From contig CM060731.1 of assembly GCA_030704615.1 (NCBI GenBank), positions 95,276,756 to 95,336,755 of the forward strand: 60,000 nucleotides of DNA, given 5' to 3'. Below the pieces are notes generated by a model. The model made no database searches and had not been told where the DNA came from. It worked only from the letters and a program-made list of their open reading frames with translations. Shown piece after piece: positions 41,695-53,331 of this stretch. The position numbers and the translations under genes are program-made. The stretch comes from Takakia lepidozioides. Lineage: Eukaryota > Streptophyta > Takakiopsida > Takakiales > Takakiaceae. The first letter of the stretch is position 1. The number at the start of each line of letters is the position of its first letter.

Positions 41695-43811
41695 ATGAGG
41701 GAGGAGTGGATCACTTGGTTCACCATAGACCCGCACAAAAAGGACGGTGTTCAATGCAATATTTGTGCATTGAAGCTGGTGGGTCGCAAAGATCGCATGC
41801 TATATCACCTCGGCTACAGAGATGGGAAGAATGCAGGGGTTAGTTTGTGCCCAAAAGCCTTCATGCGAATGAAAGCCCACTTTGCCCAATGTGGAGGCAA
41901 TATCCCACCGTCTCTTGATGTGGCCGCTGCTTCTGAGCCAAACACTCCAGGTTCGAATCAAACTGTCCCTCAGAGTTGTACCCAGGGGGATTCTTGCGAG
42001 GCGTCTGTTGTTCGTGGAGAAGCCGATGGGTCAGGAGCAACACCCGATTGTACGCCAGCACTTGTACGGACCAGACCATTGAGACAACAATCAATGCAAG
42101 AAGGCTTAAATTTGTCGCACAGGAGGACTCTGGATAAGAAGTGGGCCCAATTTTTCTACGAGGCCAATATTTCGTTCAATGTCTCGAGACTTCCTGCGTT
42201 TGTGGCTGCTGTCAAAGCCACGTCCGATTCCAAGTCCACATACACACCTCCGAGTTATCGCGATCTCCACACATGATTGCTAGAAGAGGCTATGAAGGTG
42301 AATGAAAAGACAAGTGATTCTCTCCGGAAATATGGAAGCACTATATGTGCGGACGGTTGGAGTTCTGTTACTAATCGACCACTGTTCAATGTCATGATGG
42401 TCTGTCCTGCGGGAGAACAATTTTTGGGATCCGTTGACACAAGCGGGGAGAGAAAAGATGCACGTTATCAAGCAGGGTTGTTGACGAGTTTCATCGATAA
42501 AATTGGAGCTGATAAAATTGTCCAAGTGTGCACGGACAATGCATCTAACATGGTTAATATGGCCGATATTTTGATGGTACGATATCCCCATCTATATTAC
42601 CAAGGGTGTGCTGCTCATATCTTTGATCTCCTTTTGGAGGATTAGGGAAAAGAATCATGGATGAAACAACTAGTAAAAAGGGCAAAGTCGGTTGTGACAC
42701 GTTCATTCATACACATCACATCCCTCTGGCATTGTTTAGAAAGCATGAACCCAAATACAACCTTAGGAACCCGGGTGAAACCCGCTTTGCCACAAACTTT
42801 TTGATGATGGATCGACTGGTGACTGTGAGGGCGGGTCTGGAGCAGGTGATCATTGACCCTCAATGGGATGCGTATGTGGGCACCTTACGCAACTCTCGTA
42901 ATTCCAAGTCTTTGAGCAAAAGTCGGAGGGTCCGCGTAATCATTCGCTCCGACGATTTCTGGGCGAAATGTACAAATTTTGTGTACATGGTGGAGCCGGT
43001 GTTGATTGCTTTGCGGGAGTTTGATGGAAAACAACCAATAATGGGTAAAACATGGTTGATATTGGAAAACCTTGAAAAACATGTGCAATCCTTGAGGCGT
43101 CCTCCATTTTCTATAGACGATGATTTGGCGGCAAGGACCGATGATGCATTTTACGACCGCAAATGGATGGTTCGCACGGACTTGCATTATGCGGGGGCCT
43201 TGCTGAATCCATTCTTGCTGGACAATACAGATTTGAGAGACGATGTGGATGCCAAAGCCAGGCTTGTACGGGTCATCATGCAACTCACGCCCTTGAACAT
43301 GGCAGAGCGAGTGTTGTCCGAGTACCAGTGCTTCTCGGATCGCCAGAATCCTTTCCATGACATGCCGGATCCAAAAGCAATGAACATGTTGCCACATGAA
43401 TGGTGGGATCTGATTGGAGCTGGAACAAGAACGTTAGCTCCCATTGCAAAGCGTATTCTTGCTCAAGTGTGCTCTGCCTCGTCTTGTGAGCGGAACTGGA
43501 GCAGTTACTCGTTTGTTCACAACAAGATTCGCAACAGGTTGAATCTTGCCAGGGTTGACAAATTGGTGTATGCGAGAGAGGACAGCAAGTGACGCATCTG
43601 CATGGTACGAGAAGAATATGTTGTCTGAAGATCTGCCTTAGAGGTCCAATCTAGCAACAATGATGACACTGACGCCGCGAGGGACTCCGACTCCGACGGT
43701 TGGGATGGGTCCGATGATGTGGGCAATCCTCCACATGACCCATATGAATTTAATGACGATGATGCTGCAATGCATCTATCCTTTGATGACCTTGTTGTTG
43801 ATGAACTGTGA
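41695..43811 (+). pseudogene. hAT transposase (BED finger, DUF659, C-terminal dimerisation domain)
   Basis: The ATG at 41695 gives MREEWITWFTIDPHKKDGVQ, then a BED-type zinc finger (CNICALKLVG, later HFAQC) and a disordered Ser/Thr/Pro linker. DUF659-type sequence follows (KKWAQFFYEANISFNVSRLP, ICADGWSSVTNRPLFNVMMV, VCTDNASNMVNM, YYQGCAAHIFDLLLED). A TGA at 42274-42276 and a TAG at 42643-42645 interrupt it, and a frameshift near 42700 leads to the frame with FRKHEPKYNLRNPGETRFAT and the hAT dimerisation region (EWWDLIGAGTRTLAPIAKRI, SSCERNWSSYSFVHNKIRNR). After the stop at 43592 an acidic tail, SNNDDTDAARDSDSDGWDGS, continues at about 43641-43811 in the same phase. Cut-and-paste activity is lost in this copy. 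Confidence 0.9.
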
Positions 43812-44606
43812 CATGGTATCATCCCAATTGCGGACCCCCTTCCCCCAGTGGAGCACACTCTCAACAATGAAGTTGAGATCAACTCTCTCCCACCACGAGT
43901 TCCACGGACTGCGGGAGATGTGCAAGTCGAATAGTCGGATGATGACAACCGGCCGTTGTCATTCCTTCACCGACATCGTGCCCCTGTGAACCGTGCTTCA
44001 TCTCACGCCGCTCCATCTCATGTTTCTCTTTCTCAAGCCGGTCCATCCCATGTTGGTCCATCTAGTCTCTCTCCCCCTCATGTAATTCATTCCATCGCTA
44101 CTCTAATCCTGGGAGATGCTTCTTCTGCTGCGGGACTTCTGCAAGTCGAACCATCGGATGACGACGACCGACCATTGTCGTTTCATCTGGCCCGACGACG
44201 TCCGTATGTGAACCGTGCTCCATCGACCCTCGCTGGTCCATCTCATGCCCCTTCCTCTCATGTCGGCCCCTATGATGTACGTGCGAGTAGCCTTCCTCAT
44301 ACGAGACTTGCTCCAAGGCCACCACGAAATCTGGGACAAGCCCAGAAACGGCAGAGAATTGTGCAACCTTTTGTTAGTGACCGACCTATGAACAGGCCTG
44401 ATACCCTAGATGGTATTCATGATAGGAGTGGAAATCGACCAGAGAGACAACTGAACGTACTCCGAGGACGACTACAGGTTCAATGGCCAGTTGCCTCTGG
44501 AAACGAAAGAACAGATGGAGATCATGATTCTAGCACTGATCATGGGAACGGGGGTGAAGTGAGTGGGGACGAAGATTTTGTACTAGGCGTGAGATCATAC
44601 CATCGT
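43812..44606 (+). other. Ser/Pro/His-rich duplicated segment after the transposase
   Basis: The frame from 43956 encodes SHAAPSHVSLSQAGPSHVGP-type sequence. The block QVE(P/stop)SDDD(D/N)RPLSF...VNRA occurs twice (about 43920-44010 and 44138-44235), an internal duplication of about 220 bp. A Gln/Arg-rich stretch follows (QAQKRQRIVQPF). It may be an extension of the transposase or a second ORF of the element. It is cut at 44606 by the LTR of element C. Confidence 0.5.
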
Positions 44607-45339
44607 TGTCGCGCACCTCACTTCGGTAAGCTCCCCTTCAAGTCATACTTACTCGCTCTGATGCGCGCGCCTGACTCCCAACCTGGGCGCCCGGGCCAAC
44701 TTGGAGCTTCGGCTGCTCACCAGGACATAACGGTCCCCCTTCGCTTCCCACTAAACCCTCCACCTATTTGGGACTAGGAGAATTCCCTTTGGTAGATGGC
44801 AGTCCGGAACAACTCCCCACTCTTTGGTCGCTTTCCGGCTCGCTCGCTTACTCACTAGTTTTTGGGCACCAACGGGCTTGCACCGTTCTCGGGATCACTA
44901 CTCCCCTTATATATACTTCTGTAGCTGTCCGCGGGGGTTTCACAACCAGCCATGCCATTTTATGGCGAACCACCACGAAAACCCTCGACTCCCGGTGATG
45001 AGTCGCGGTGAGTCTTGGCCCACTCACCACGGCCCCTATGGACCGTGATGAGTCCCAAGACTCCCCACGACTCCCACCACAAGGTCTCCCGCCCCCATGG
45101 TGAGTCCTATGCCACCCCCACTAAGTCCCGCTAAGCTACCACCACCCCTTGTGGAGCCACCCCCACCGCAACCCGGTGTGCGGGGCTCCACCTAGTGAGC
45201 GCCTCCGCTTCCGCTTCCCTGGTGCCTGGGCACTCAAGGGTGCTTCAGCCCCCCATACCTATCGCTGCCGCTGCCCCCACCACAGGGCAGCCCCTCATGT
45301 GTCCCGACCCCCCTGCCCTCAAGGCAAAGGGCCGCGACA
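44607..45339 (-). repeat. 3' LTR of element C (733 bp)
   Basis: TGTCGCGCACC start and GGCCGCGACA end on the plus strand. It is close to 50856-51580. An extra TTCCGC-like insertion lies near 45208. Confidence 0.92.
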
Positions 45340-46238
45340 CACACCCCTACCAACAGGGAGTCGATGTCCTCATCGACTTGTCCATTTTGTAGAAACGAAC
45401 ATCCAATTTGTGGCGTCCCACATCAAGGAGTTTGTTTCCGTACCATGGCGTCCCTTGGCAAAGAACCAAACCCCACACTTGACTCTACTCTCCACTAGCT
45501 AGTTCGGCCGACTTCCAGTCCCGGCCAAGGGTGGAGCCTCTCAAGCTCCTCCCAGTGCACTCTTCTTGGCCTACTTCAAGGCCAGGAACGATCCTCCCCG
45601 AGGATCGAATCGCCTTACTGCAACATCATTGCTTGCAATCGCTCATGATGCCACTTTTGGCATCACCTTGAGCAAGGGTTCACCTGGAACCCTCTTTGAC
45701 TAGGAAGATAACCTTGAACCAACCGTGCGCCCCAATCACTACAATTGGGTCCGCCTTGGAATGCTGGCCTGAGGTACGGGAACACGCAGAAGCCGCACTA
45801 CGACTTCGTCCCGAGGCTACACGATTATAGTACGTGAACGGAAGCACGTAGCTTCCGCGTTAGCCCGCACTACAAGGCAACCCCCTCGGTAGCGCAGTTA
45901 TAGTACGCGCACGCGCCAGGTGCGCACTAGCACGTGAACTCCCAAAGAAGGCGCAAGTTTCCTTGCCCCTTGGATGGGGTCACCCGATTTCGGCACTACG
46001 CAAACACCGATTACCCAATTCACCTCTCCCACTTTTATAAGCTAGCATGCATTCTACACACTAGCCAACCATACCATGCATCACCATTCCAAACAAAATA
46101 GGACGCACAACATTTGGAACCCATTTCCTTTATAACAAATTTTTTGTACAATACAAGTTTTTGTAATCGGATTCCTAAGCTAGCTAAGCCGGGCTAAGCA
46201 TGCATTTCCTCCCCCACGCTCCAAGGTTGATGTCCCCA
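45340..46238 (-). other. 3' untranslated region of element C
   Basis: Homologous to 30327-31253 (A, inverted) and 21915-22783 (B). No ORF is supported. It contains the 66-bp block at 45752-45817 that also stands alone at 55747-55812. Confidence 0.78.
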
Positions 46239-46700
46239 TCAACGCTTCTTTCCTTTTTGAGGTCGCCCTTCGAAAGCTGCAACCGCCTCGGATGCGTTTC
46301 CCATTTCTGAGGCACGCACCCAAGATGCCTCCACATGATGATAGCCCTTCCATTTGACGAGATACTCCGTTTCTCGTTTCCTGAACCTCCTCGACTTAAG
46401 TATTGCCTCCACCTCGTACTCAGGTTCATTTTCATGATCCAACAGCATAGTTGGTGGACGCAACACTTGATGCCGATTCGGACACGCTTCATCTTTGAAA
46501 TAAGGCTTCAAAAGGGAGACATGGAATATTGGGTGCACCTTGTTGTTTTCCGACAGCTCCAATTCATACACATCTTCATTCATAACCTTCCGAATGCAAA
46601 AGGGTCCCGCATACGGAGGTACGAACTTCGGACTCACTTTCGGAGGTAGTCGGAAATTCTTGATGTTCAACCAGACCTCTGTACCTGCCTCAAACTTCAC
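46239..46700 (-). pseudogene. pol: Element C integrase C-terminus with chromodomain
   Basis: The 153-codon frame reads KFEAGTEVWLNIKNFRLPP, KFVPPYAGPFCIRKVMNE (GPY/F module), VHPIFHVSLLKPYFKDE and the chromodomain YEVEAILKSRRFRKRETEYL, VKWKGYHHVEASWV. The three aromatic cage positions (Tyr, Trp, Trp) are kept. This is the best copy of the region in the window. Confidence 0.92.
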
Positions 46701-47643
46701 TTCCCTCCGCTTCCGATTCGCCTGCCTTTCATACCGTTTCCTAGCTTGGCAATGTTGTACTTTGCGAGCTTCAACAAACGCTCGCGTTCTTCCAGTACCG
46801 CGCCTTCTACTGCCGGTTCCTCAACATCCTGGGCGGCCCAACTTGTCGGCACCAAAGGTGCTTTTCCATAGACCAATACGAAAGGGGAAACTCCCGTTGC
46901 GGAGTGTTCTGTGTTATTATAACAGAACTCTGCCGCGTCTAAGTGTTCCACCCAGTCTGTTTGGTCTGTCGACACGTAATTCCGCAAGATCAGCTTCACT
47001 ACGGAATTCACTCTTTTTGTTTGGCCGTCGGTCGTAGGTCGGAAGGCGGTGCTCATCTTCAGCCTCGTCCCCATCTTCTTCCAAAGTGCCCTCCAAAATT
47101 TACTCGTAAACTTTGGATCGCGGTCCGCGACAATATCCTTCGGGACTCCATGATGTCTTAAGACGTGGGCGAAGTAAAGTTGCCCTGTCTCCTGCACCGT
47201 TGTCGTCTCCTTGGTGGGGATGAAATGTCCCATTTTACTGAACCTATCCACCGCCACCATGATGCATCGAATCGAATCCTTTGACAGCGGCATAGCAGTC
47301 ATGAAATCCATCGAGACGCTTTCCCAAATCCCCTCTGGAATTGGCAAGGGTTGTAACAGCCCCGCTTGCTTTTTGTACTCGCTCCGATTTTGTTGGCATG
47401 TGGTGCATGTCTTGACATACTCCTCTGCCTCTCCCTCAGTTTGGGCCAGAAATACTCTTTCTTCAGGAGTGCCGCAGTGCGCTTGGCTCCGCCATGGCCC
47501 GCAAGCGGGCTATCATGGCATTCTCTCAAGAGGCTATCTCTGATCCCTCCCTTCGGCACGTAGAGACGTTTTTGCTTATACCGGAGCAGTCCATTTTGCA
47601 AGTGGAACTGCGATTTAACCCCCATCCTCAAGTCCTGCATCAC
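46697..47643 (-). pseudogene. pol: Element C integrase zinc finger and core
   Basis: The frame at 47299-47643 has the HHCC finger (LLRECHDSPLAGHGGAKRTA; the CC pair is displaced by a shift near 47430). The frame at 46697-47347 holds the core MDFMTAMPL, VAVDRFSKMGHFIP, ADRDPKFTSKF and PTTDGQTKRVNSVV. The third catalytic residue, Glu in A (GQTE), is Lys here (GQTK), so strand transfer should be abolished. Confidence 0.9.
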
Positions 47644-47655
47644 GGACTCGCCAGC

Positions 47656-48381
47656 TCATCCTTCCGCAAGCCTTCCGATCTCTTCCTTTGGAGCGCCGTC
47701 TCTCGCCCTGTACACCAACAGGAGCTGCTGCTTTCTACTTAAAGCATCGGCCACCACATTGTCCCGTCCCGGTTTGTACTGGATATCCACGTCGAACACC
47801 GCCAAAGTATCTTGCCACCTAAGTTGTTTTGGGGACAACTTGGGCTGCGTGGCAAAATACTTCACCGTGACATTGTCCGTGAACACCTTCACTGGGTTGG
47901 AACCAACATAGTGGCGCCAAAGCTCAAGGCAATGCACCACCGCCTTCATCTCTTTTTCGTGCGTCGGCCACCGTCGCTCCACTTCATCATTCAGTTTCTT
48001 ACTTTCGTAAGCCACTGGACGTCCATCTTGCATAAGTACACCCCCAATCGCGAAGTCCGACGCATCTATATGAATCTCAAATTGACGATCGAACTCCGGG
48101 ATTTTCAAGACTGGAGCTTCCGCCATCCGCTGCTTCAATTCAGCAAAAGCTTGGCCACAAAATGTGTTCCATACCCAGACTTTGGATTTACACAGAAGGT
48201 CCGACAGCGGCCCCGCGATCTTGGCAAATTTTCTCACATACTTCCGGTAATAGGAGGCGAGTCCTAGGAAGGATCGCACTCCCGGGACCGAAGTCGGAGG
48301 CTCCCAGTCCAAGATCGCCCTCATCTTTCTGTCATCCATTTTGATCCCATCCTGTGTAATCACATGCCCCAGGAACTCCAC
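47656..48381 (-). pseudogene. pol: Element C RT thumb and RNase H (241 aa frame)
   Basis: The frame reads EFLGHVITQDGIKMDDRKMR, VPGVRSFLGLASYYRKYVRK, then RNase H with HIDASDFAIGGVLM, EKEMKAVVHCLELW, VFTDNVTVKYF and NVVADALSRKQQLL. RNase H catalytic residues are all present. Confidence 0.9.
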
Positions 48382-49172
48382 TTTTGTGACCCCGAATTCG
48401 CACTTTGAAGCTTGGCATACAGCTTCCCTCCCGCAACTTTTGGAACACCCTTTTGAGGTGCTCCAGGTGCTCCTCCTTTGTTTTCGAGTACACCAAGATG
48501 TCGTCGATGTACACGATCACAAAGTCATCCAACCACTCCTGAAAAAGGCTGTTCATCAGCGTGCTAAATGTCGCGGGTGCATTGGTGGTGAGCCCAAAAG
48601 GCATCACCAAGAACTCATATGAACATATACCTTGTCCTGCACGCGGTCTTCTCCTCATCTCCTTCCGCCACCCGAATTTGATGATAGCCGGACGCAAGTC
48701 GATCCGGCTGAAATACTTCGCTCCTGCCAACCGATCGAAAGGTCGTCGATCCTTGGCAAGGGTACCGTTTTTTAATAGTCACCTTATTCAAAGCCCTGTA
48801 ATCGACACACATCCGCAGCGTCCCCTTCTCCTTCTTGTTGCGAATAGCACCGGGGCTCCGTAAGGTGACTTACTCGGCCGGATGTACCCCTTTGACATTA
48901 GATCCTTGAGCTGAGTCTTCAGCTCGACCAACTCTCTGTGGCTCAACCGGTAGGGTGCCTTGGCAGGCGGTTTCCGATCCCGGTATCACCTCAATCTTGT
49001 GGTCACTCCTCTTCTGCGGTGGCAAGCCGCTTGGTAAATCCTCCGGCATCACATCCTGGTATTTCTCCAAAATCCCTTGATCCAATCTGGGCTCGGCTCC
49101 CCATCGCCTTCTCCCCTTCACTTCTCTAATGTAAAGCAAAAACTGGGCTCGTGTGCCTCCTCCACGGCCCAC
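48332..49172 (-). pseudogene. pol: Element C RT N-terminal half
   Basis: Several frames hold [38 protein letters not shown] (one extra Thr by insertion) and [20 protein letters not shown]. The intact form of the site where element A entered B is here (about 48930-48960). Frameshifts lie near 48650, 48730, 48800 and 48980. Confidence 0.88.
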
Positions 49173-49266
49173 TCCTTGCTGACAGAAGGTTTATTCGCCC
49201 TCCCACGGATTTGGGCGTTTCCGACACTCGTAAGAACCTCGCCACCATTCCCACATGGCAGCGTGA

Positions 49267-50800
49267 CTACTTCTCTTGCGCGCCATCTATGACCGCTCCG
49301 GATTTGCTCAAAAAGGTCATCCCCAAAATGAGATCTACTCCATCGATCTCGCAGATGGTGAAGTTCTCACGTCCCTCCCAACTCCCCAGTTGAAGAGGAA
49401 CATCAACGCCAACCTTGTCGCCAACTGTGGTTCTCCTTTGGCAGAACGCAACCTCAATAGAGGCCCCCACGTCACTTGTCGGGAGTCCCAGCTTTTGTGC
49501 CGTTGCCGCGTCATGAAGGAGTGCGACGCTCCTGTGTCCACCAACAACGACACATTAGTTCGGATATTATCCCATCCACGAACAATAACTGACTCCCTTT
49601 ATCAGGGCGCCAGTTTCCTGATACAACTCACAAGAAAATTTGCCTACCTTGCAAGTCCTGGCGACCACCGCTTCCACCAAGCGACTGATGGTATCTTCTT
49701 CGACAGCTCCGTGGTCGCCCGAGTCATGTTCAATTGTCGGGGCTTTCGTGCACTTCTTGGCCATGTGCCGGGCTCCCCGCAATTGAAAACACACTCCATC
49801 AAAGGTCGCCTTCTGTCCGCCATAAGCCGCTCCCCCCGCTTTTTCCTTTCGAAGCACCGGGTGCCGCCTTGACCTTCGATTTCCTTCCCACGTGCCATTG
49901 TCGCCGCGTGGCCTATCCCACTTCTTTTCCCGGTCGGAAGGAGTCACCTTCCCGCCGGTTTCTTCTTGTGGTTCAGCTCCGTACGGCCTTGTCTCTCACC
50001 CTAGGGACATCCGAGAAACATTCAGCCCTCTCAATTGCCTCGTTCAAAGTCTTGGGTGGCTTCTCCTCCAACTTCCGCCTGGCCCATGGGCCAGTCCCGC
50101 CACAAAGTTGAAGACCATTTCTGGTTCTCTCCATGTCCGCGACTTCGAGCAACAGCACATTGAAAGCCTGGACATACCCCCGAATGTCATCTGTTTGCTT
50201 CAAATTCCTCATCTTGTCCCGGGCAAGCCAGGACGCGTTGAGGGGCACAAACTGTCTCTTCATCAATTCCTTGAACCCACTCCAGTTCAAGTTTTCCGGG
50301 CTTGGGCCTCGGTCGTGAAGGCGTTTCTGCCACCATTGTTGAGCATAGCCCCTCAAATAGGTGGGCCCACTTCCACCCGATCCTCGTCACTCAACTTGGC
50401 CGCCCGGAAGTACTGCTCTAGCTCCAAGCCAGGTGTTGAGTGCCTTCCGATTTCGGACGCCCTCGAAGGTGCCGGGTTCCTTAGGCTTCACCTTAAACTT
50501 TGCCTTAGTGGAAGTGGCATTAGCCGCCTTCAACACGTCTTTCAACGTCCCGCCAAACTGCGCCAACAACCCTTCCCAAAAGGCTGCCGGCATGGGAGGC
50601 ATCTGTTGGTTTGTCGGAGCTCTCACGGATTCCTCGGGCTCCGACTCCTCGGATTCCTCCGCTCTTGAGCGGCCTCGCTTTTCAGAAACCTGCATCGCTT
50701 CCTCAAACGGCCGCCTCGGTGACACGTCGCCCCCATCGGGCTCACCAGGATCATCATCTTTTGGGCCGTTCCGCTTTCGCTTTGGCTTGCCCGACCCCAT
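49267..50800 (-). pseudogene. gag: Element C gag and protease
   Basis: The ATG at 50800 (MGSGKPKRKRNG) starts gag. Frames at 50387-50800, 49973-50356 and 49567-49947 carry capsid pieces (LLAQFGGTLKDVLKAA, QWWQKRLHDRGPSPENLNW). The zinc knuckle is split by indels between two frames near 49790. Protease follows with an intact VDTGASHSFMT in the frame at 49335-49553. Confidence 0.88.
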
Positions 50801-50855
50801 GATGAGGCCAATCCCAAGGACGATCGCGTACTGAACTCTAAGCTCTGATACCAAG

Positions 50856-51580
50856 TGTCGCGCACCTCACTTCGGTAAGCTCCCCTTCAAGTCATAGTTA
50901 CTCGCTTTGATGCGCGCGCCTGACTCCCAACCTGGCCGCCCGGGCCAACTTGGAGCTTCGGCTGCTCACCGGGACATAACGGTCCCCCTTCGCTTCCCCC
51001 TAAACCCTCCACCTATTTGGGACTAGGAGAATTCCCTTTGGTAGATGGCAGTCCGGAACAGCTCCCACTCTTTGGTCGCTTTCCGGCTCGCTCGCTTACT
51101 CACTAGTTTTTGGTCACCAACGGGCTTGCACCGTTCTCGGGGCACTACTCCCTTATATATACTTCTGTAGCTGTCCGCGGGGTTTCACAACCAGCCATGC
51201 CATTTTATGGCGAACCACCACGAAAACCCTCGACTCCCGGTGATGAGTCGCGGTGAGTCTTGGCCCACTCACCACGGCCCCTATGGACCGTGATGAGTCC
51301 CAAGACTCCCCACGACTCCCACCACGAGGTCTCCGCCCCCATGGTGAGTCCTATGCCACCCCCACTAAGTCCCGCTAAGCTACCACCACCCCTTGTGGAG
51401 CCACCCCCCCGCACCCGGTGTGCGGGGCTCCACCTAGTGAGCGCCTCCGCTTCCCTGAGTGCCTTGGGCACTCAAGGGTGCTTCAGCCCCCCATACCTAT
51501 CGCTGCCGCCGCTGCCCCCACCACAGGGGCAGCCCCTCATGTGTCCCGACCCCCTGCCCTCAAGGCAAAGGGCCGCGACA
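50856..51580 (-). repeat. 5' LTR of element C (725 bp)
   Basis: TGTCGCGCACC start, GGCCGCGACA end on the plus strand. The inner primer site is at 50842-50853 and the TATA-like TATATATA lies near 51154. Confidence 0.93.
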
Positions 51581-51915
51581 ATGTCGTCGTGCCAGACGGA
51601 CTTAGATATATCTTATAAAAACTTCTGTCACATATGTGTGTATTTTTTTCCATGGGATAGCCATGTTTCAGTTTAGGTACAATGCATACGTGTACGGAAA
51701 TAAAATGGTGGATATGTACCCAAGAAGGGTTTGGTGGTTGTGCTTTGTGTTTGTTTTGTCATTACCTTTACATTGTTGTTTCTCTTATGGTTTTCGAAAG
51801 CCACAAAGGCCATGGTGCATCTCCCACATTTATCTTCCCCTTCACAAATCCAATGGGGCGTCGATACTGTGCTTTCATCTGCCTTTCCAACATACATAAA
51901 AGGTGCAAGGGGACC
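51581..51915. other. hAT-like element, segment between element C and the right array
   Basis: AT-rich, with no recognised domain; probably the transposon's 3' untranslated part, since palindrome units begin right after it. Confidence 0.45.
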
Positions 51916-52893
51916 AACCTTCCTGGTGGTCGCACCTATTTTAAAAAAAACAATTGTGTGACCACCATTAGCGGTCGTCGCAACTGTTAAAAATAAAATA
52001 AACTGTTGCGACCACCCCCTGCTGGTAGTCGCACCTATTTACTGATTTACTGATTTACTGATTACCCCTGCTGGTGGTCGCAGATTTTATTTTATTTATT
52101 TTATTTATTTTTTGGGCAACACCTGGGAGCGATAGCTCACAAATCAGGCCCTTAAGTAGTGAGAGGAGAAAATAACCTCTTTCATTATGCACCAAGAAGG
52201 CGAGGAAATAGGGCACCACAACACGAACCAACCACAACCCATCAAGTAGCAAGATTTCACCCAGAATCGTTCGGGTCGCACTCAGTGCACTGTTGGTAGA
52301 TATTAAAAAATCGGAATTATGCGACCACCCCCCCTGCTGGTGGTCGCATCTATTAAAGAAGGAAATAGTGCGACCACCAGCAGGTGGTGGTCGCACCTAT
52401 TTGTTTTAAACAAAATTTCTACGACCACCCCTCTGCTGGTGGTCGCACCTATTTGTTAAAAAAAAAAATTCTACGACCACCTCCCTGCTGGTGGTCGCGC
52501 CTATTAAAAATAAAAAAATCTGCGACCACCTCCCTGCTGGTGGTCGCACCTATTAAAAATAAAAAAATCTGCGACCACCCCCCTGTGGTGGTCGCACCCA
52601 TTAAAAAAAATAAACAAATCTGCGACCACCCCCCTGTTTGTGGTTGCACCCATTAAAAAAATAAACAAATCTGCGACCACCCCCCTGCTGGTGGTCGCAC
52701 CCATTAAAAAATATAAAAATCTGTGACCACCCCCCTGCTGGTGGTCGCACCTATTAAAAAAATAAAAATTTTGCGACCACCCCCTGCTGGTGGTCGCACC
52801 TATTAAAAAAAATAAAAATTTCTGCGACCACCCCCCTGCTGGTGGTCACACATAATAAAGAAAAATAAAATAAAAAATGCGACCATCCCTGCT
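51916..52893. repeat. Right palindrome array of the hAT-like element
   Basis: About thirteen or more units of roughly 50 bp of the GCGACCACC ... GGTGGTCGCA type, anchored for example at 52321, 52370, 52421, 52522, 52571, 52622, 52723, 52772 and 52823. A spacer of CCTATTAAAAA follows each unit, the reverse complement of the left-array arrangement. A unique block at about 52085-52310 interrupts the array. Confidence 0.92.
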
Positions 52894-52972
52894 GGCGGTT
52901 GCAGCTATTACTAGCGTGCGTAGTCATGATGACAGCGCGCGCCCCGAGTATGGAGGGGGGGCTTATAAGGCC

Positions 52973-52980
52973 TTGGAGGC
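52973..52980 (+). promoter_or_regulatory. TATA-like box before the RING region
   Basis: GGGCTTATAAGGCCTTGGAGG lies about 80 bp after the right array. It shares TATAAGG and CTTGGAGGCT with the region after the left array. The first ATG is at 53332. Confidence 0.45.
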
Positions 52981-53331
52981 TATTCTCTCCCTCACTTTTC
53001 TCCACATCAGGAATTGGTGGGCGATGGGATGTTGCATTCCTTGTCATTGAGTCCAAGTGGAGAGGGGTGCTATTGGTTGGGTGGGGGGTATTTTGGGCCG
53101 TTGGATTCTACAAAATCGATGCTGAGTACCTCCCGGGAAGCCCTCCTCTAGCACCCATGTTTTTTTCATTGCACATTGCGTCATATCACTTAGAACTGTC
53201 GAGGAAGTGACACGTGCCTCTAGTACTTGGGGAGGATTCATTAGGGAGTAGGATTAGGTACGATTTAGGAGGGTTGGGAGAGCATTTTTCTTAGCAAACA
53301 CCTGTCGAGTAGGGGTAAGCCAGAGCCATAA

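Larger units (their letters stand above)
44607..51580 (-). mobile_element. Element C: complete chromovirus, minus strand, in the hAT-like element
   Basis: The LTRs at 44607-45339 and 50856-51580 enclose gag, protease, RT, RNase H, integrase, chromodomain and 3' UTR. It keeps all domains, including those deleted in A, but small indels break the frames in ten or more places. Flanking 5-mers ATCGT (left) and ATGTC (right) do not form a clear target duplication. Confidence 0.92.
40526..52893 (+). mobile_element. hAT-like transposon with inverted palindrome arrays, interrupted by element C
   Basis: A hAT transposase gene lies between two arrays of the same palindromic unit. On the left the spacer before each unit is TTAATAGG; on the right the spacer after each unit is CCTATTAA, so the arrays are inverted relative to each other, as subterminal repeats of a transposon would be. 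Element C is inserted downstream of the transposase. Outer ends and target duplication are not defined. Confidence 0.65.

Noticed and set aside
44602-51585. Target-site duplication of element C
   Set aside because: The flanks ATCGT and ATGTC match too poorly; shifting the borders does not improve this.
52055-52396. 113-codon minus-strand ORF in the right array
   Set aside because: It is made of palindrome-unit translations and a unique insert without domain or start context.
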